Counted from the first letter of the stretch, positions 27,661 through 40,871 are shown. The stretch: DNA of 64,000 nucleotides from Brachynemurus nebulosus (GCA_035578155.1 JAPWDM010000016.1:12754608-12818607); one strand, 5' to 3'. A program made the numbers and translations. Notes: generated by a model not told the origin, from the sequence alone.

Positions 27661-29694
27661 CCGAATTGTTGAACAGGGATAAATAATAATCTAACACATC
27701 AAATATCTTTACAAATTGGACCATTTTGTTTGACATTTTCAAATGACTCAAACATCCAGTTCAGTCAAGGATAGTTCACGTTTACCCATCCAGCTAGTGA
27801 CAATATGATACGACAAAACATTCGTAAAGTGTTATTCATGGAAGAAGGAGAGGTATATAATATTGTAAAGGAAGGAGCATTTCCCAAAATACTGATCAAC
27901 ATAATTGAATATTAAACGTGCGTATTATGAATGACGTCATTTTGTAAATATACAGTAACGGTTTTAATTTAATTACAACATTGCCATTGCTTTTAAAACA
28001 ATACATTTAGTATATTTTTCTTATAGTTGTGATTTCTATATAAAAACATAAACAATTAATTAATTATTTTTAATATCTGTTCTATTTAATTCAATAATCA
28101 ACTCCTTAAGAATGCTGTTCGACTATTTTATCAGTTAATTTTTCGAATTCTTAATTGTCTACTAAATTATTGTATTTTTTAACGGTGCTTAAAGAATATT
28201 ATAAATTACCATAAACTGAAAACAAAAATTGCTCAAATTAATCGATTATTTACAATTTATTACAATTTTTGTAAAAAGATTACGTTTTGGTTTATAATTT
28301 TCCATCACTAATAAGACATATCTTTTTGATAAAAGTAGACACAAACATAAATAAAACTATACAGTTATTAAATTATCATTTTATTAATAAATAAATAAAT
28401 ACAAACAAAATACATAATCTTGAAGTTAAATTTTTATATGCTCATTAATTTTACATATAAGACGCTACTGAAATGAAGGGTCAATCTAACCTATATTTTA
28501 ATTTTTACATAATTTTATTTTTTACAATATTTTTAAAATTTTTGTCGTCATTATCACATATTTTAACTAAAAAACGAATTCCTTATTTACGTAGAATGAT
28601 TCCTTTTTCGATATTTCCTTTACTTTGTGTAATGTCAAAATTGGTATTTTTCCGCTTATTATAAACCTGTTTTGTTAAATGAAAAATGTAGAAAAATTAA
28701 CAAATTTTCCCTAGAAATGGTTGCATTTATTGATCAATACAATATTTACTTACCCAAATATTATATTTACGGTGTATTACGTTTACTAATTTTATTTTAA
28801 ATTTAATTTTTTGTAGGACTGGATGTTTAGTGCTTATTTGCACGTGTTATAGTGTATATTTACTCTTTTGTTTTTTATTTTTTGTGGTTCATTCAAAAGA
28901 ATCTACGTATTCATTCTAACATATCATATTAAACTATACCTTGTCCCTCTCTTAAGAAATAGTCTCCATCCATATTCTTCTATATCAATGGTGTTATTAA
29001 AATTGAGTATACACGCTAACTGGCTCCGACATGTTTGTATTATTATATGGTATGGCACGGTATGCTATGGCGACGATGAGGGTCCCTCAAACATATGGAC
29101 GCCAACTAACCATTTACATTATTATATCTGGGGCACATACAGTCGTTTAGCGACCACATCTGGTTTTGAATTATTGATTACGGAATAATTCTGGATGATT
29201 AGCAAAAACATGTGTGAATGGTTTGCTTGCAGTACAATACATACGTGTGTATGTGTGTTCATGACATTTCCTCTTTTCGAATTGGACACACACAGGGAAA
29301 CTCATTTATAAATAAATCTGTATATACACATTGCTTCTCCAGCCAATTCACGACAGTTTTAAAAGGGGTTAAAAAAGTAATCAGAAATATTGTTGCTTAT
29401 AATCTATCTCTCTTACTTGACATATCAAAATAACGTTGCCAAAGATAAATTCCAATTGTGGTGGCCCAGCATAGAATGCCGCAAGTTTACGGACAAATAG
29501 TACAATATACTTATATGTCAAATGTTTAAATCTGAATAAAATAAAAACGGAACTAATTTAGTTATATTTAACTGTTTCAATAGAATAAACTGATAAAAAA
29601 ACTTTGATCTAACTTATAAATAAATTTTCCAGAAACCTAAATTACTAGTCAAAAATAAAAAAAAAAATTCGTTAAGTGCGTGTTTTTGACACGC
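27661..29694. other. Non-coding AT-rich stretch
   Basis: No gene, repeat unit or RNA structure was recognised. Open frames at 28473, 28868 and 29218 have no domain or compositional support. Confidence 0.45.
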
Positions 29695-29950
29695 ACTAAG
29701 TAACGTCACCTCAGTGAAAGTATTAATTTATGGTTTTTTGGCTCGTTTTTTAAGTACAGTGCAAATACAGCCCTCTTGCGTTTATTCAATATGCATGTAC
29801 AACTCTACAGCCCCCTTGCGTTTATTCAATATAAATGTACAACTCTATAATAATGTTTCCCCCACTATGATCACACAACGATATTAAAATGTCATCCTTC
29901 GGTGACATAATAATATGTCATCCTTCGATGACAAAAAGTCATACGATTAT
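29695..29950 (+). repeat. Interspersed repeat, copy 1
   Basis: It shares with 32160-32400 the ordered words GTGAAAGTATTAATTTATG, TTTTTAAGTACAGTG, CTCTTGCGTTTATT, and ATGTCATCCTTCGGTGACAT. This copy also has a roughly 46-bp internal tandem duplication around CTTGCGTTTATTCAATAT. Confidence 0.7.
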
Positions 29951-32159
29951 ATAACGTGTGTAGGTACAACATTCAGTCTAATAGCTAAACATGAAACTAA
30001 CTCAAAATAGGTCGGCAATATAAATTCCAGGGAATAATAAAACTAACAAAGGAAAGAAAATGATCAAAACGATATCGGACGTGTTCCGACAAAGGATAGA
30101 AACGGAAAAAAGACAATGTCGAAAGACGTCCGACACATGATTGGAAAGGGTTAAACATAATTTCAATTTTCATTACCGAATACAATACTTAAAATAAAAA
30201 AATATTTGCTCATATATGTTAAGTTCGTAATAGAAAATAATATATTTTCGTATTCTCCGAATAGTTATTTAAAATAGCAACGTAAAATAAAAATATAAAT
30301 TATGAATTACGAAAACAATTAAAATTGATTGAATCAGAAAATATTTTACATCTTCAAGAAAGTTTAAATAAAATAATTATTTAGAGTCAAAAAAGTGTTT
30401 GGTCAAATTAATTATAGAAAGTTCTAAATTTCTGAAAATATTTAATATGCTGCCTGAAGCTTTAATTATTTCTTCTAAACGTTTTGACATTGAAATCACA
30501 AATTTTTGACATTCAGAAAGTTAATTAAATTTTGATTACGAGAAATTCTGTTTTTCCTGGACCAATATTTTTTTTTAAAAATGATTGTACCTATAATGTG
30601 TATGTATTTTCATAATGTATGCCATGATACGTATTAAAAAAAAAAGATGACTAGCCTGTTTTTGTTTTTTTGGCTTTTGTTTTAATTTGTTTACAATTTT
30701 TCAAAAGGGCAGTCGTGCTTCGTCTGTTGACCTAACCGGGTGTGTTTAATGGTAGCTCTCGTTTCTTCTTATTTTCACCGAAGATCCATGAATTATAATT
30801 TTAAATTGATCAAATATAAATCGTTTATTTAATTACAATATTAATTATCGTGTTTTATTTATTAACATCGCCATCCTGATTCCTACATTCCTTAATTTCA
30901 AATTCAAAATTTTCCACAAATTTTCTTGACTAATATTATTTTATAATATATCCAACAGTACATAGTGCTACACCTGAAATTGTACCTATTTGAAGATGTC
31001 ATTTTCCCTGATTTTCTAATTATATTGTGAATTTACTTAAAAATTATAAATACATATATATTAAATATTTACTATATTTATTTAAAATAAAAAAAATATA
31101 TACAATATATTAATATTTCAGATAAAAATAAGAGATTCACTTTTTAAATAGCCGTATACTGTTGTGCCGCTAAAATTCTGTTTTCCCACCCCATGTTTTT
31201 TTCTTCCACTGCCAGAAAATTCTAATTCAATATCTTTTGTGATGACCGCTGCAATTATTTTGGTGAAACCCATATAGGAATTGCCAGCATGTCCTTGTTT
31301 AAAATTGGCTAATGAAAATAAATAATCAAAATTAGTATTAAGAAAATTTTTTCTTTATATTGGCTGAAAATAACTATTATTTTCGTGAAAATTCAGTGGA
31401 AAAGATGATGGAAGCAACGTGGTTTTCCTCAGTTCGTCGAGGTAAAAAAGGACCTGTGCTTAAAATAATGTTTCTTCCGTTTGAGTCATCTAAATGTATA
31501 TGTAAATGTAATTAAATATGCGATATACATACTCACACAAAATAATCGGCAGCAAAATAATCAATTCAATGTATAAATTGATTATGTACACAAAAGGTTA
31601 TGTTATGTATTTTTCAAATGCCCTGAAACTAGCTACATTTAATGCTTGTGTATATGTTGTATATGTGTATGTATGTCTTGTATTATGTATATCCACATTT
31701 AGATGATATAAATTAGTTGCCCTTTAAAATATTATAAAAATCACATCGACGGTTGCTTTTTGAATACATAAAATGTATAAAAAATAATATTTCCTGTCTA
31801 TTTCATGAGGGTTTTAAAAACCGCAATAGAAAATTAATTACTTAGTAGCCCTAGTAGTAAATTTAAAGATATTTCTAAATTGCTGACAGTCAGGACGCAT
31901 TATGTAAACTAGACTTTAGCAAAATTATACATACAACGATACATATGTATAATATAGTAATATTTATAGTCCTAACGTTGCACAGACTACATGTTAATGA
32001 CAAACAAGTAAGATAGATTATATATACAATTGATAAAGTTAATATACAACAAAAAAAAAAAAAACAAACAAGAGCACAATATAATTGTTTGTCAAAAAAA
32101 AAAAATTAGCTTTCTTTTATGAAAACGCAAAATTGCTGTAGTCATTTCTTTATGTATTC
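29951..32159. other. Non-coding AT-rich stretch
   Basis: Nothing beyond simple AT-rich words was recognised. An A run near 32050 and an A run at 32094 flank an unremarkable segment. Confidence 0.45.
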
Positions 32160-32400
32160 TTCACATATAATGGTGAAAGTGTTAATTTATGATTTTTGGC
32201 TGGTTTTTTATTTTTTAAGTACAGTGAAAATACACCCCTCTTGCGTTTATTAGTATATGCATACGTGCAACTCATTAATTATTTTTTATATTTTATTATT
32301 ATTATTACTGATTTCCGCCTCTCTCAAATTTTTGGTCACAGACCCGTGTTATAATATCACCGAAGATGATGTCATCCTTCGGTGACATAAAAACAGTAAC
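32160..32400 (+). repeat. Interspersed repeat, copy 2
   Basis: Direct-orientation relative of 29695-29950, about 2.5 kb downstream, with a single CTCTTGCGTTTATT unit and the ATGTCATCCTTCGGTGACAT end. Confidence 0.7.
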
Positions 32401-33060
32401 AAGCTCAAATGTCGAGGAGTTCCTAACTTTACCATATTATTACTAATTCACCGTTACCATACCATTCACCAAGAAATATCACCGTTATCATACCATGTGT
32501 AAATTTTGTTGCACATTTATAGACTGGCCTCACACAACCTTGAACACATTGTATATTTGGGGGTCATGATTGGTACGTTAGTACATATCTTTAAAACACA
32601 GCCAGGCTCTTGTGCGCAGTGCGCATGTCATAAAAACATAACGAAATAACGAAATCCACCTTACCGATGGTAGCTTCCATCGTGGTTTCTCCTCTTTGAC
32701 ACTGTTCCACCCTTTTGTTTTTAACGAAACTTTTAGCAGTTGCAGTACTTAAACAAAACTTAATGTGCAATATTTGAGGGTTCTTTCGTGATTTTCACTC
32801 TAAAGGAACCACTAAAAAAGTATCTTTCTATTATTTTTCTCGAATATTCTACGATTATTTACTAACGAAAAAATTTGATACAAATCTATATTATAGTACC
32901 TACTAACTGAGACCTACTCGATGGTTTTTAGTTCATTGCAATATCTGTAATAGTTTACGCAGTGTTGGATTAAGACTACTTGATTCCCTAAGAAATCCAT
33001 GCCTGTGGGCCCTCTATCCATAAGTAAGCTAGTATCGGTCTTGTATGCGTATTTTCTACG
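32401..33060. other. Non-coding stretch left of the hAT element
   Basis: No gene recognised. 32500-32760 is slightly richer in G+C (GCCAGGCTCTTGTGCGCAGTGCGCATG) but has no usable open frame. Confidence 0.4.
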
Positions 33061-34159
33061 AGATAGATCAGGCGTCGGGAACCCGTGGCCCGCGAATCGC
33101 ATGTGGCCCGTTGCAAGTTTTTATGCGACCCACCAATCAATGTAATGTTTTGAACAATTTGCTCTGTTTATGCAGAGTTGAGAATACTCTTTACTTTTCT
33201 TGTTCTTCGATGTTATTTGTAACATGTAAATAAAACACTGTTACTAAAATTTTTTTTCATGTTGATTATTAACCCGGCGTGTGTACACTATATTTTCGAG
33301 AGCACGAAGTGTACACTGTCTCTTTCAAGGGATAGTCGTGTTTTCAAAGTTTCCTAGGCTTGCAAAAAATCTCAAAAAATTCTGAGTTACTTTTTGGAGT
33401 GTCTACTACATGGGTCAGCAGTTGCCAGAGTCAAAAGTTTAAAACCCTTATTAATAAAAATCGACCAAAAGTCCAAAAAGCATGAAAAATAAAATTTTGT
33501 AAAAAAATTCCTAACTACAATGAAGGAATATTTAAAAAAATTATAACTTATACTATAAGTTTTCAAAAGAATATAATCTTTTTGGCATCGGCTCCAATAA
33601 GCTGAATTATTCAAGCACCTGAAAATGGGGAGTATTTACAGGCAAGTCATAATAAACGGAATAATATTTATTTGGAACAATATGAGTTTTTATTATTTAA
33701 AATACAAAAAAAAAATTAAATACTAATAGAAAAAAAAACCGAAAAAGCAGTAAAGCAGTAAAAAAAAAAAGGGAGCAAGACTTTATATAAAAAAAATGAA
33801 TAATTAAAGCCGCGATTCCACTGCTAACGTGATCCATCAATAAATTATAACGGTATACAATAATTTATTATAGCCTCGAAAAAACTGAAAAACTACGAGA
33901 AAGATAAAAATAATACCATTTACTTACTTTCGAAAATACTGACGCCGTGTGTACACGGACTCTTTTAGGGAACGAATGCAACTTTCACTCGCTCGCGTAT
34001 GCAAGTCAACCGCCAGACCCATTGGACCTTGAGTTTCCATTACTAACTAGATTTTTTAGGGAGGGTGGCCAAAGCCTGCGCTTTATTCATGAGAGAGAAA
34101 TTTGAGTCTTAAATTTCGACTGTTCCTTTACAGACCCAGTATACACATAATTTATATTA

Positions 34160-34980
34160 AAAAAAAGAAAATATCCCTTTAGCAGCATCCTGCATAATAT
34201 AGCCAATTTGCGTTTACAAAAATTAGTTTTTATCGGAAACTACTTGAAATAGAATTATTGTTCAAAAATCTTTTTTTATGTAATATTTTCTCCTCTTTCC
34301 AACGGTGTAAGAAAATATGACAAAAACTTAAGGAAACTTTGGCAAAAAACTTATTTTTTCCACAAAAATTTTTTAGGCAAAAATCCTTAAGAATCCGTTC
34401 TGGGTAGGGTTGCCAGGTCTTAAAACCGAAATGCCGGATAGATCAGCCAGTTTAGCCGCACATTTGGATAGAAAAGCCGGACACCCTTAATTTTTTAGTC
34501 ATTATGACTCGGAATGGAAAAATAATATTAACAAATAGTAAGGAATTTTGAAAAGGAATCTGAACTACAAAAAAAATTAAAAACAATTCATGAATCAAAT
34601 TACGGGTGGAGCGGAAACCAACACATGACAAATGTAAAAAAAAAAAAAATGGTCAATTTTAAAAAGCCTAACAAAACCCGGACAGGCCGGACACGTAACT
34701 AAAAAGCCTGACTGTGTCCGGCTTTATCCGGACGCCTGGCAATCCTAGTTCCGGGCATCGGACGTGTCTTACTTTTTGAACTTAAAACATTTTCGTCAAC
34801 TTTCGTAAAAAGAGGATATTTCTTTCGAGAGTTATCGCGCGGATATAAACTTTAGTGAATCTCATTTTCGGCTTCTAAAGACTTCAAAACAAATTATTTC
34901 TATCAGAGCTCCGGGCTCAAGTCGCGTCAAAACAGTGGCTCTAATAGCTGAATTTTAGATTCGAAAATTCGCTAAAAAAA
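34160..34980 (+). mobile_element. Helentron-like copy interrupted by another repeat
   Basis: It starts TATCCCTTTAGCAGC and ends AAAATTCGCTAA. The middle is split by the inverted-repeat element at 34405-34750. Confidence 0.5.
34405..34750. mobile_element. Small inverted-repeat element, GGTTGCCAGG ends
   Basis: The left end is AGGGTTGCCAGGTCTTAAAAC. The right end reads inward as AGGATTGCCAGGCGTCCGG. Both carry GCCGGACAC words. About 345 bp, non-coding. Confidence 0.55.
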
Positions 34981-35072
34981 AATTTAAGAAAAAAAAAATA
35001 AACTGCTAAAAATTATTTTTTTTTTACAAATGGCCCGCCATCCAAAAAAGGTTGCCGACCCCTGAGATAGAT

Positions 35073-36018
35073 CATTACCTTAGAAAATGTATGAAGGATA
35101 AAAGAGATACGTGGAGTAGGTATTACGTGGTATTACATACAATAAAAACCAAACGTGCGGATTTTCAAACAGTCTTACGTTTCATGTGCTAGCAAATAAT
35201 TTGTTTTGTGCTCTTTCTGGTGCCCCCAACACGTGATGCCCTAAGCAATTTGTCAGTTTGCTTATAGGCTAATCCGGCACTGAGTTTAAGAGATACAAAG
35301 GTTTAAAAAATCATGGCCTTAATAGCTATTATCACAAATATCTTCTAAACTCAGTTGCGTAGCTAAGGTGACTGGCGCCCCTGGCGAGACTTGAAATTTG
35401 CGCCCCCTCTTCGGTAAAAAGAGGGGGGAGGGTTCAGTAACTTAGAAAAATGTAAATGTAGTCAAACGGAGTTTTATTATCAAATGGATTAATTGGAAAA
35501 AATTGTTATTGTGTTAAAAACTTTATAAGTGTAAAATTCTTAAGTGAGGTTCTCGGCAGGTATATTTATATTTGAGAATCGTTTGCAGATTTTGTTTATA
35601 AAAAAAAAAAAAAATGTGTACTCAAATCAAACCAAATTAATTCAGATTTATTTCCGAAAAATAAGCACATTTACAGTTAATCAATATTATTTAACTACAA
35701 TGAAATTTAATTACTTAAATTAAAATAGAATGTGTATATAGAATTTTTAGAAATGTGTACTGTAACAATGTTTTGGCTGTACATATGAACAACATAAGAC
35801 AAATAGTTACTTAAATGTTACTTTTCTGGCTTTAACTGACGTGAAATCACTGATTAGCACATCCAAGTCCAATTTACATACTTCTTCGTGTTTAATCGAG
35901 AGTATCGCAAGATTCGTCAAATGATCTTGTCTCATTGAAGATCTCAAATAATTCTTTATATAAGGAGAATTTTGGTGATTTTGGATTATTAAAATAGGGA
36001 ATTTTGAAATAAATGATC
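35073..36018. other. Non-coding stretch with a GC-rich repeat end
   Basis: At 35346-35425 the sequence AGTTGCGTAGCTAAGGTGACTGGCGCCCC resembles a transposon terminus common in animal genomes (the GTGGCGTAGCTAGG type). No partner end was found. No gene. Confidence 0.4.
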
Positions 36019-36221
36019 ACCGTAAGTAGTCAGGATTGGCCGGTTCTGGAGCCTCCATCCCTCCATCCGATTTTTTGAGCGACCTCGGATGGAGGCAAAA
36101 ACCGGGGCGGTTCTAGAAGCCTCCGGCGGTGGGTGGAGTAATGTGGGCGAAAACTTTTTCTAACCTAAGTGAACCTAACGGAACATGATCTAACCTAAGA
36201 GAACTTAAGGAAATTTGGTCT

Positions 36222-36250
36222 AACCTAACCTAACCTAACCTAACCTAACA
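36222..36250. repeat. CCTAA (TTAGG-type) run inside a Polinton terminus
   Basis: Five to six consecutive CCTAA units, followed by a second interrupted run at about 36320-36352. The full-length element at 40872 has only scattered CTAACCTAAC words at the same place. Confidence 0.85.
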
Positions 36251-36723
36251 AAATTTTTTCTAACAGAACCCAATGGAACTTGATCTAACCTAACCGAGCC
36301 TAAGGAAACTTGGCCCAACTTAACCTAACCTAACATAACCTAACCTAACCTAACAAAATTTTTTCTAACCTAACCGAACCTAAGAACTGAAAATTTCCCT
36401 AATAGATGGCGCAGCTACCTTCGAGCCCTGTAAATTCGCTACTAGATGGCTCTCGCAGTCTGGATACTAGCGATCCTTGTGCGTAAGTTTGAAAATTTCC
36501 TTAATAGATGACGCAGCCACCTTCGAGTCCTTTAAATTCGCTACTAGATGTCGCTGCTAGTCCGGATAATAGCGATCCCTGTGTGTCAGTTTGATAAATT
36601 GTTAACAGATGGCACCGAAAATTCTTTTTGATAGTTAAAAGATGGCATTGCTAGTCTGAACCACCACGAACTCTGTACCTTGGTTCATAATTTTATCATA
36701 TTTGTATCTGAAAACAGGTATGT

Positions 36724-37140
36724 TGATGTTATGATTCCCAACTTGGGACAAATTGTTATTCCTTAAAAGTTCATGATGGACGCTGATGGTAGTAGTCGTT
36801 TTAATTACCGCACTTTTTCTTCACCTTTCGTATAGGTAATTCGAGTTCCGTGTAAATTGTTTATTAAAATGTATTTCAGTTCCTCGTATTCAATATGTCC
36901 GTCCATCCAGGAGAACCCACGATGATTTTTCCGTAACCAACGAGCTGTGCGCTGATCTTTTTCACTTAAACCGCAAAACGGTATTGGTGATTTGAAAATA
37001 TAGTGTTGTAATATATAATCTTCACCATAATTTTCTTCGGAAGAATCGAATTTCAACACTGCCAATTCCTTTATGTAGAATTCCCCCTTTGTTGTGCTTA
37101 CAAAGCCTTGGAAATCAACAATCGCAGCGTCGGTCGTCAT
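36724..37140 (-). pseudogene. Truncated copy of the Polinton exonuclease-like gene
   Basis: The intact part (37140-36805, 111 codons) is a close paralogue of the protein at 41666-42178: DAAIVDFQGF, FYIKELAVLKFDSSEEN, RTARWLRKNH and YTKGEEKVR are shared. It then hits a TAA where the paralogue has Tyr. The homologous reading continues past that stop (LKRLLPSA, ICPKL) with a second stop before the deletion joint. The ATG at 37140 is at the same place as in the paralogue. It is non-functional in its C-terminal third. Confidence 0.8.
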
Positions 37141-37175
37141 TGTGCGATGTCTAGAGCCAAACTGTTCGGCTTAGA

Positions 37176-39660
37176 ATTCAGTAACTAATGTTTTCTTTAA
37201 AATAAAACTGATTTTTATAGGTGTGACCTTGCTTAAATAAGTCGTGTGTATGCATGTTTTACTGACGTCATTAAAAGATTATTGCTACTAATACCACGAA
37301 CGAAAAATTTCCGTCTAATATGTAAAAATAAAAATTATGTTATAACTTGCTTTATTCAAAGTACACACATTACTCGAATATTATTAATTTGATATAAAAT
37401 TCACTTAATCTGTACAGTACTCCGTTATAAGTAAGGGCTTCTATACCGTTAAAATCATATTTTACGATATGGATACATTTTTAAAAAAAAATCTTATGAA
37501 AAATTTCTTTCCCATATTTTATGTTTACTTAAAAAATGTATCTGTTTTTGTTAAATTTATTACTTGTTATTGTTAAATATGTATATGTATAGGAAAGCTA
37601 TACATATTAAGTGTCTTCTAGTTTTTCTAAACGACTGTAATAGTAATTTATCTTAAATACGAAATTATTTTATCAATATTGAATAAGCGTTTTTTGCATA
37701 TTGTCACACTCCAATACCTATGTATTTATTATTCAATGTTTAATCATATCAAAAAACGTCAAACATCTCAACTCTTCGTTACCTTAAATTTGATGGATTT
37801 TTCTTTCAGTAAACTTGGGGCTTAACTATACAGAGCCATAATTAAATTTTTTCAATTCTAAAAGTCAAATTTTTTCATAATATTTTTAAAACTAATCTAT
37901 ATTTAATAAAAAAAAAAAATAAAAAAATTATTTCATAACTAACTACATATATGCAATTTATGTGTATTTTAACGACACAAAAATTATAATCATAAATAGC
38001 GAAAATGCTGATGAGACAGATTCCAAGTTATCATTTCGCATGACACCTGGCAAAATTTAAAAAAGGAAATTGAAACTAAATTTACAACCTATCAAGTCAA
38101 TACCATGGCTTTACTGTAAAAAAATTCGTCAAGTCCGTAGAGCGAAAAAAAAGACCAAAAAATTTGCAAAATTTTTTTTGTGTTGTTCCTTAAAATTTCT
38201 CGATAACTGTTACTCCTAAAATTTTTTGGATGGAAGATCTCAAAACTAGAATCTTGGAGCTTCAAAATGCTTTTTTTAATCATCTTGATACAACCATTTT
38301 CCACGTAAATACAGCCCTTCAAAAATCACTAAAAAATTAACAATTTTTTTTTGCTCACTTAACCTTTTGTAGTAGTATATTATTAATGTCAGTTTTTAAT
38401 TATAAAATATGAATTTTGAATTTTTTGGAAAGAAAAAATATCTTCATATTGGACTTCTAATTCACTATTTAAGGTCCTTCTTAATATTTAAAATAAAACA
38501 CAAAGGCTATTGGCAGATAGGCATGGGTAGGAATGCCCTGGTACGAATTGTGTTGGCTTTTTTCTTGTTAACTGCTATCCACATAAGATTGAAATTTACT
38601 GAGATTTAGGCCTTAAAAACTTAAACCCTTTTTTTAAAATCCCGATCAGCCGGACACTTATCATTAGTTTCGAAAACACGAAAATGACAATCCGCCTGTA
38701 CCCTTTCAACCCCATTCAGATATCTTGAAAATACCGAAGATGTAGCGAAAAATTCGACTTCCGTGATGGCGCTCCTCTGTTCACGGCGTTTTTTTTTTTT
38801 TGCTTGTCACTTTTTTTGTGATATCAAATGTAAAAAAGTGGGAAAGAATAAAATTTTTTTAAATTTTTGTTAGGGGCAGCATTTTTCACAGTGCCTTTGG
38901 CGGTACTTAGGTAAAGTTCGGTCCTGCATGTGGGAATTACTCTTCAGGTTAGTAAAAATTCACTAGTGTAATTATTTCAAGTAGTGGTGTCACCATTGCC
39001 ACTTAATATTTCTTTTCATTTTAATCATAGATATATAAGATCTAAATTTCCTATTTCATAACTACTGTGTCTGCTGTCACCGGCAAATGACGTGGACACC
39101 GCTACCCCTACCAAACGATTATGTTACATACAGCAAAAAACATCGTTGTATCTACACAAACATGTTAATGATTAGCACAATATGGTGTATGTATATTAGG
39201 GTGCGCCAAAAAAACAATGATATTTTTTTTCTCGCTCTCCGCTCAAAATATCGTAGGATATGTGTAAACAAACATCCTGACCAAAGCGGAGCTCATAATT
39301 TCAATTTTTAGAGGTGCATCATCGAACCTAAAGTTTTCCCTTTTAAATAACACAGAAAAAACGATTTTTTATATTATTTACTCCTGCAAACTATAAAAAT
39401 TTTTTTCCATAAAATGAATCAAAGCACCTTATTAAGCATTAAAGGGCATGGGCGGGTAAGATAGGGAAAACGGCCCTTGACGTAAAATTGATTTTTTTTA
39501 TAGGAAATAATACTTCTTAGCGCCAGATACATTCCTGCCGAACTTCAACCCTCCAAGGCTAATATTTTATGAATATACAAAAAGATAAATATTATAGAAA
39601 AAAATTTTTTTGACGAAATTACTGAGCCGATTTATTTGAGTTTAATATATACCTACTGTG
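37176..39660. other. Non-coding stretch with repeat relics
   Basis: 38092-38345 is a diverged arm of the foldback family, ending near CCTTTTGTAGTAG. 39449-39480 (GGGTAAGATAGGGAAAACGGCCC) looks like a pogo-type internal end. No coding sequence is supported. Confidence 0.45.
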
Positions 39661-39663
39661 TAC

Positions 39664-39780
39664 TAGGGAAGGGAAAAACTGACCGGTTATAACCGAAAAC
39701 CGGTTTTTCTGTTTCGGTTAACCGGTTTATATTTCAGTTATTTTATTGATTCGATTATTACCCGTGTTTTTTTTAAATCA
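39664..39780. repeat. Outer inverted sequence, left (ACCGGTT-rich)
   Basis: CTAGGGAAGGGAAAAACTGACC is followed by repeated ACCGAAAACCGGTT words. An inverted counterpart lies at about 60700-60835 (AACCGAAATAACCGAAAACC). Together they may be the ends of an outer hAT-like element into which the other two inserted; no target duplication was identified. Confidence 0.45.
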
Positions 39781-40865
39781 ATAACCAGAGAAAAAACCGG
39801 ACAAATTATTTTAAAAAATTTAAGTTATTATTCAGTGGCCGGCGATTTGTTTTTATTAGAAAAAAAAATTAATTAATTATTTCCTTAAAATTCTAATATA
39901 TTTAGTTAGTTATGGTTATTATGGTATGGAAAATAATGAAATCATGTTTTATTTTCAATATTTATTTTTTATTTGCTTCAATAGGGGAGACAGGGGCTAG
40001 TATTAACTGGGGTAAGTATTAACAGGCTATTTTCCGCCAAACTACGGACGAAAAAATTAAGTACGTCCGGTTGCTGTCATCAGTAGATGACCACGGACAC
40101 GTTGTGACCAATCAGTCTTCGGCCGGTTGCCGCAAAACGAAGTTGTGAGTAAGGCGTAGATTTTATTGGGTAAAAGAACATTTTTAAGTCGACGGTTTTT
40201 TGATTTGAAGCATGATTGTATACCTAAAAGAGACTAAATTTATTTCAAACGGTAGCATATTCCATCTAGTATTGTATTTTGTTTAAATTTTACCGCATTA
40301 TCTACGTATTCTTTTTAAAAATTTAAATTTGTAAAAAATTTACCTTCGGGGCAAGTATTAACAAAATGCATGAGGTAAGTATTAACATGTTAACATTTAC
40401 CTCGTTTAAATTTTATGCAACAAAGACTTTGTTTATAACTTCCTTATAAGGAGGTTATTGTATTCATCCCGATTTCAAAATCCAAATATCGTCATTTTCA
40501 TGCTTCGGGGTTACCAAAATTTTTTTCGTGACATTGCCAAATATGTTTGCATGTACACAATGTGTGTGCATATGTGAGTGTTAAATTTAAATGGTTTTAA
40601 TTTTTATATCTTTTCTGCAGTGAAGCAGACGAAGAGTTTTGCTTGATCTGAGTTATATATTTCAAGAATTATAATAATTTTAAATAAGACGAAGACTAAT
40701 TTTTTAATAAGTAAATATTTTTTAATATAGAATATATTAAACGATTGTAGTTGTCTATCGAAGACTAAAAATTTACCAATTTTTGTTTCGTTATCAAGGT
40801 AAAAGTGACGTAATTTGCTACTTAATAAGGACTAACTAACTATTGCCTCAGAAAAAAATTAAAAT

Positions 40866-40871
40866 AATGAT
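40866..40871 (+). other. Polinton target-site duplication, left
   Basis: AATGAT, identical to 58946-58951. Confidence 0.95.

Larger units (their letters stand above)
33069..35064. mobile_element. Non-autonomous hAT element with 8-bp target duplication
   Basis: The left end is CAGGCGTCGGGAACC and the right end reads inward as CAGGGGTCGGCAACC, a typical hAT terminus. AGATAGAT occurs on both sides (33061-33068 and 35065-35072). Subterminal GTGGCCCG/ATGGCCCGCC words also match hAT families. No transposase frame is present. The interior has acquired a Helentron-like copy (34160-34980) and a GGTTGCCAGG element (34405-34750). Confidence 0.85.
36025..37175. mobile_element. Internally deleted Polinton derivative (left end)
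   Basis: It begins AGTAGTCAGG and shares with the full element's TIR the TTTGAGYGACCTCGG block, GGCGGTTCTAGAAGCCTCCGG, CTAACCTAAC runs and AGATGGCGCAGC units. At about 36718 the TIR (CTGAAAACAGG) is fused directly to TATGTTGATG, which in the full element lies inside the exonuclease-like gene. A region equal to about 41487-41757 is therefore missing. Similarity fades near 37175 and no right end was found. Confidence 0.8.

Noticed and set aside
28868..29433. Possible host exons from the 106-aa and 71-aa frames
   Set aside because: No domain, codon bias or splice context; surrounding sequence is ordinary AT-rich DNA.
36222..36250. Chromosome end or interstitial telomere
   Set aside because: The CCTAA run is short and sits inside a recognisable Polinton TIR, so it is not a telomere.
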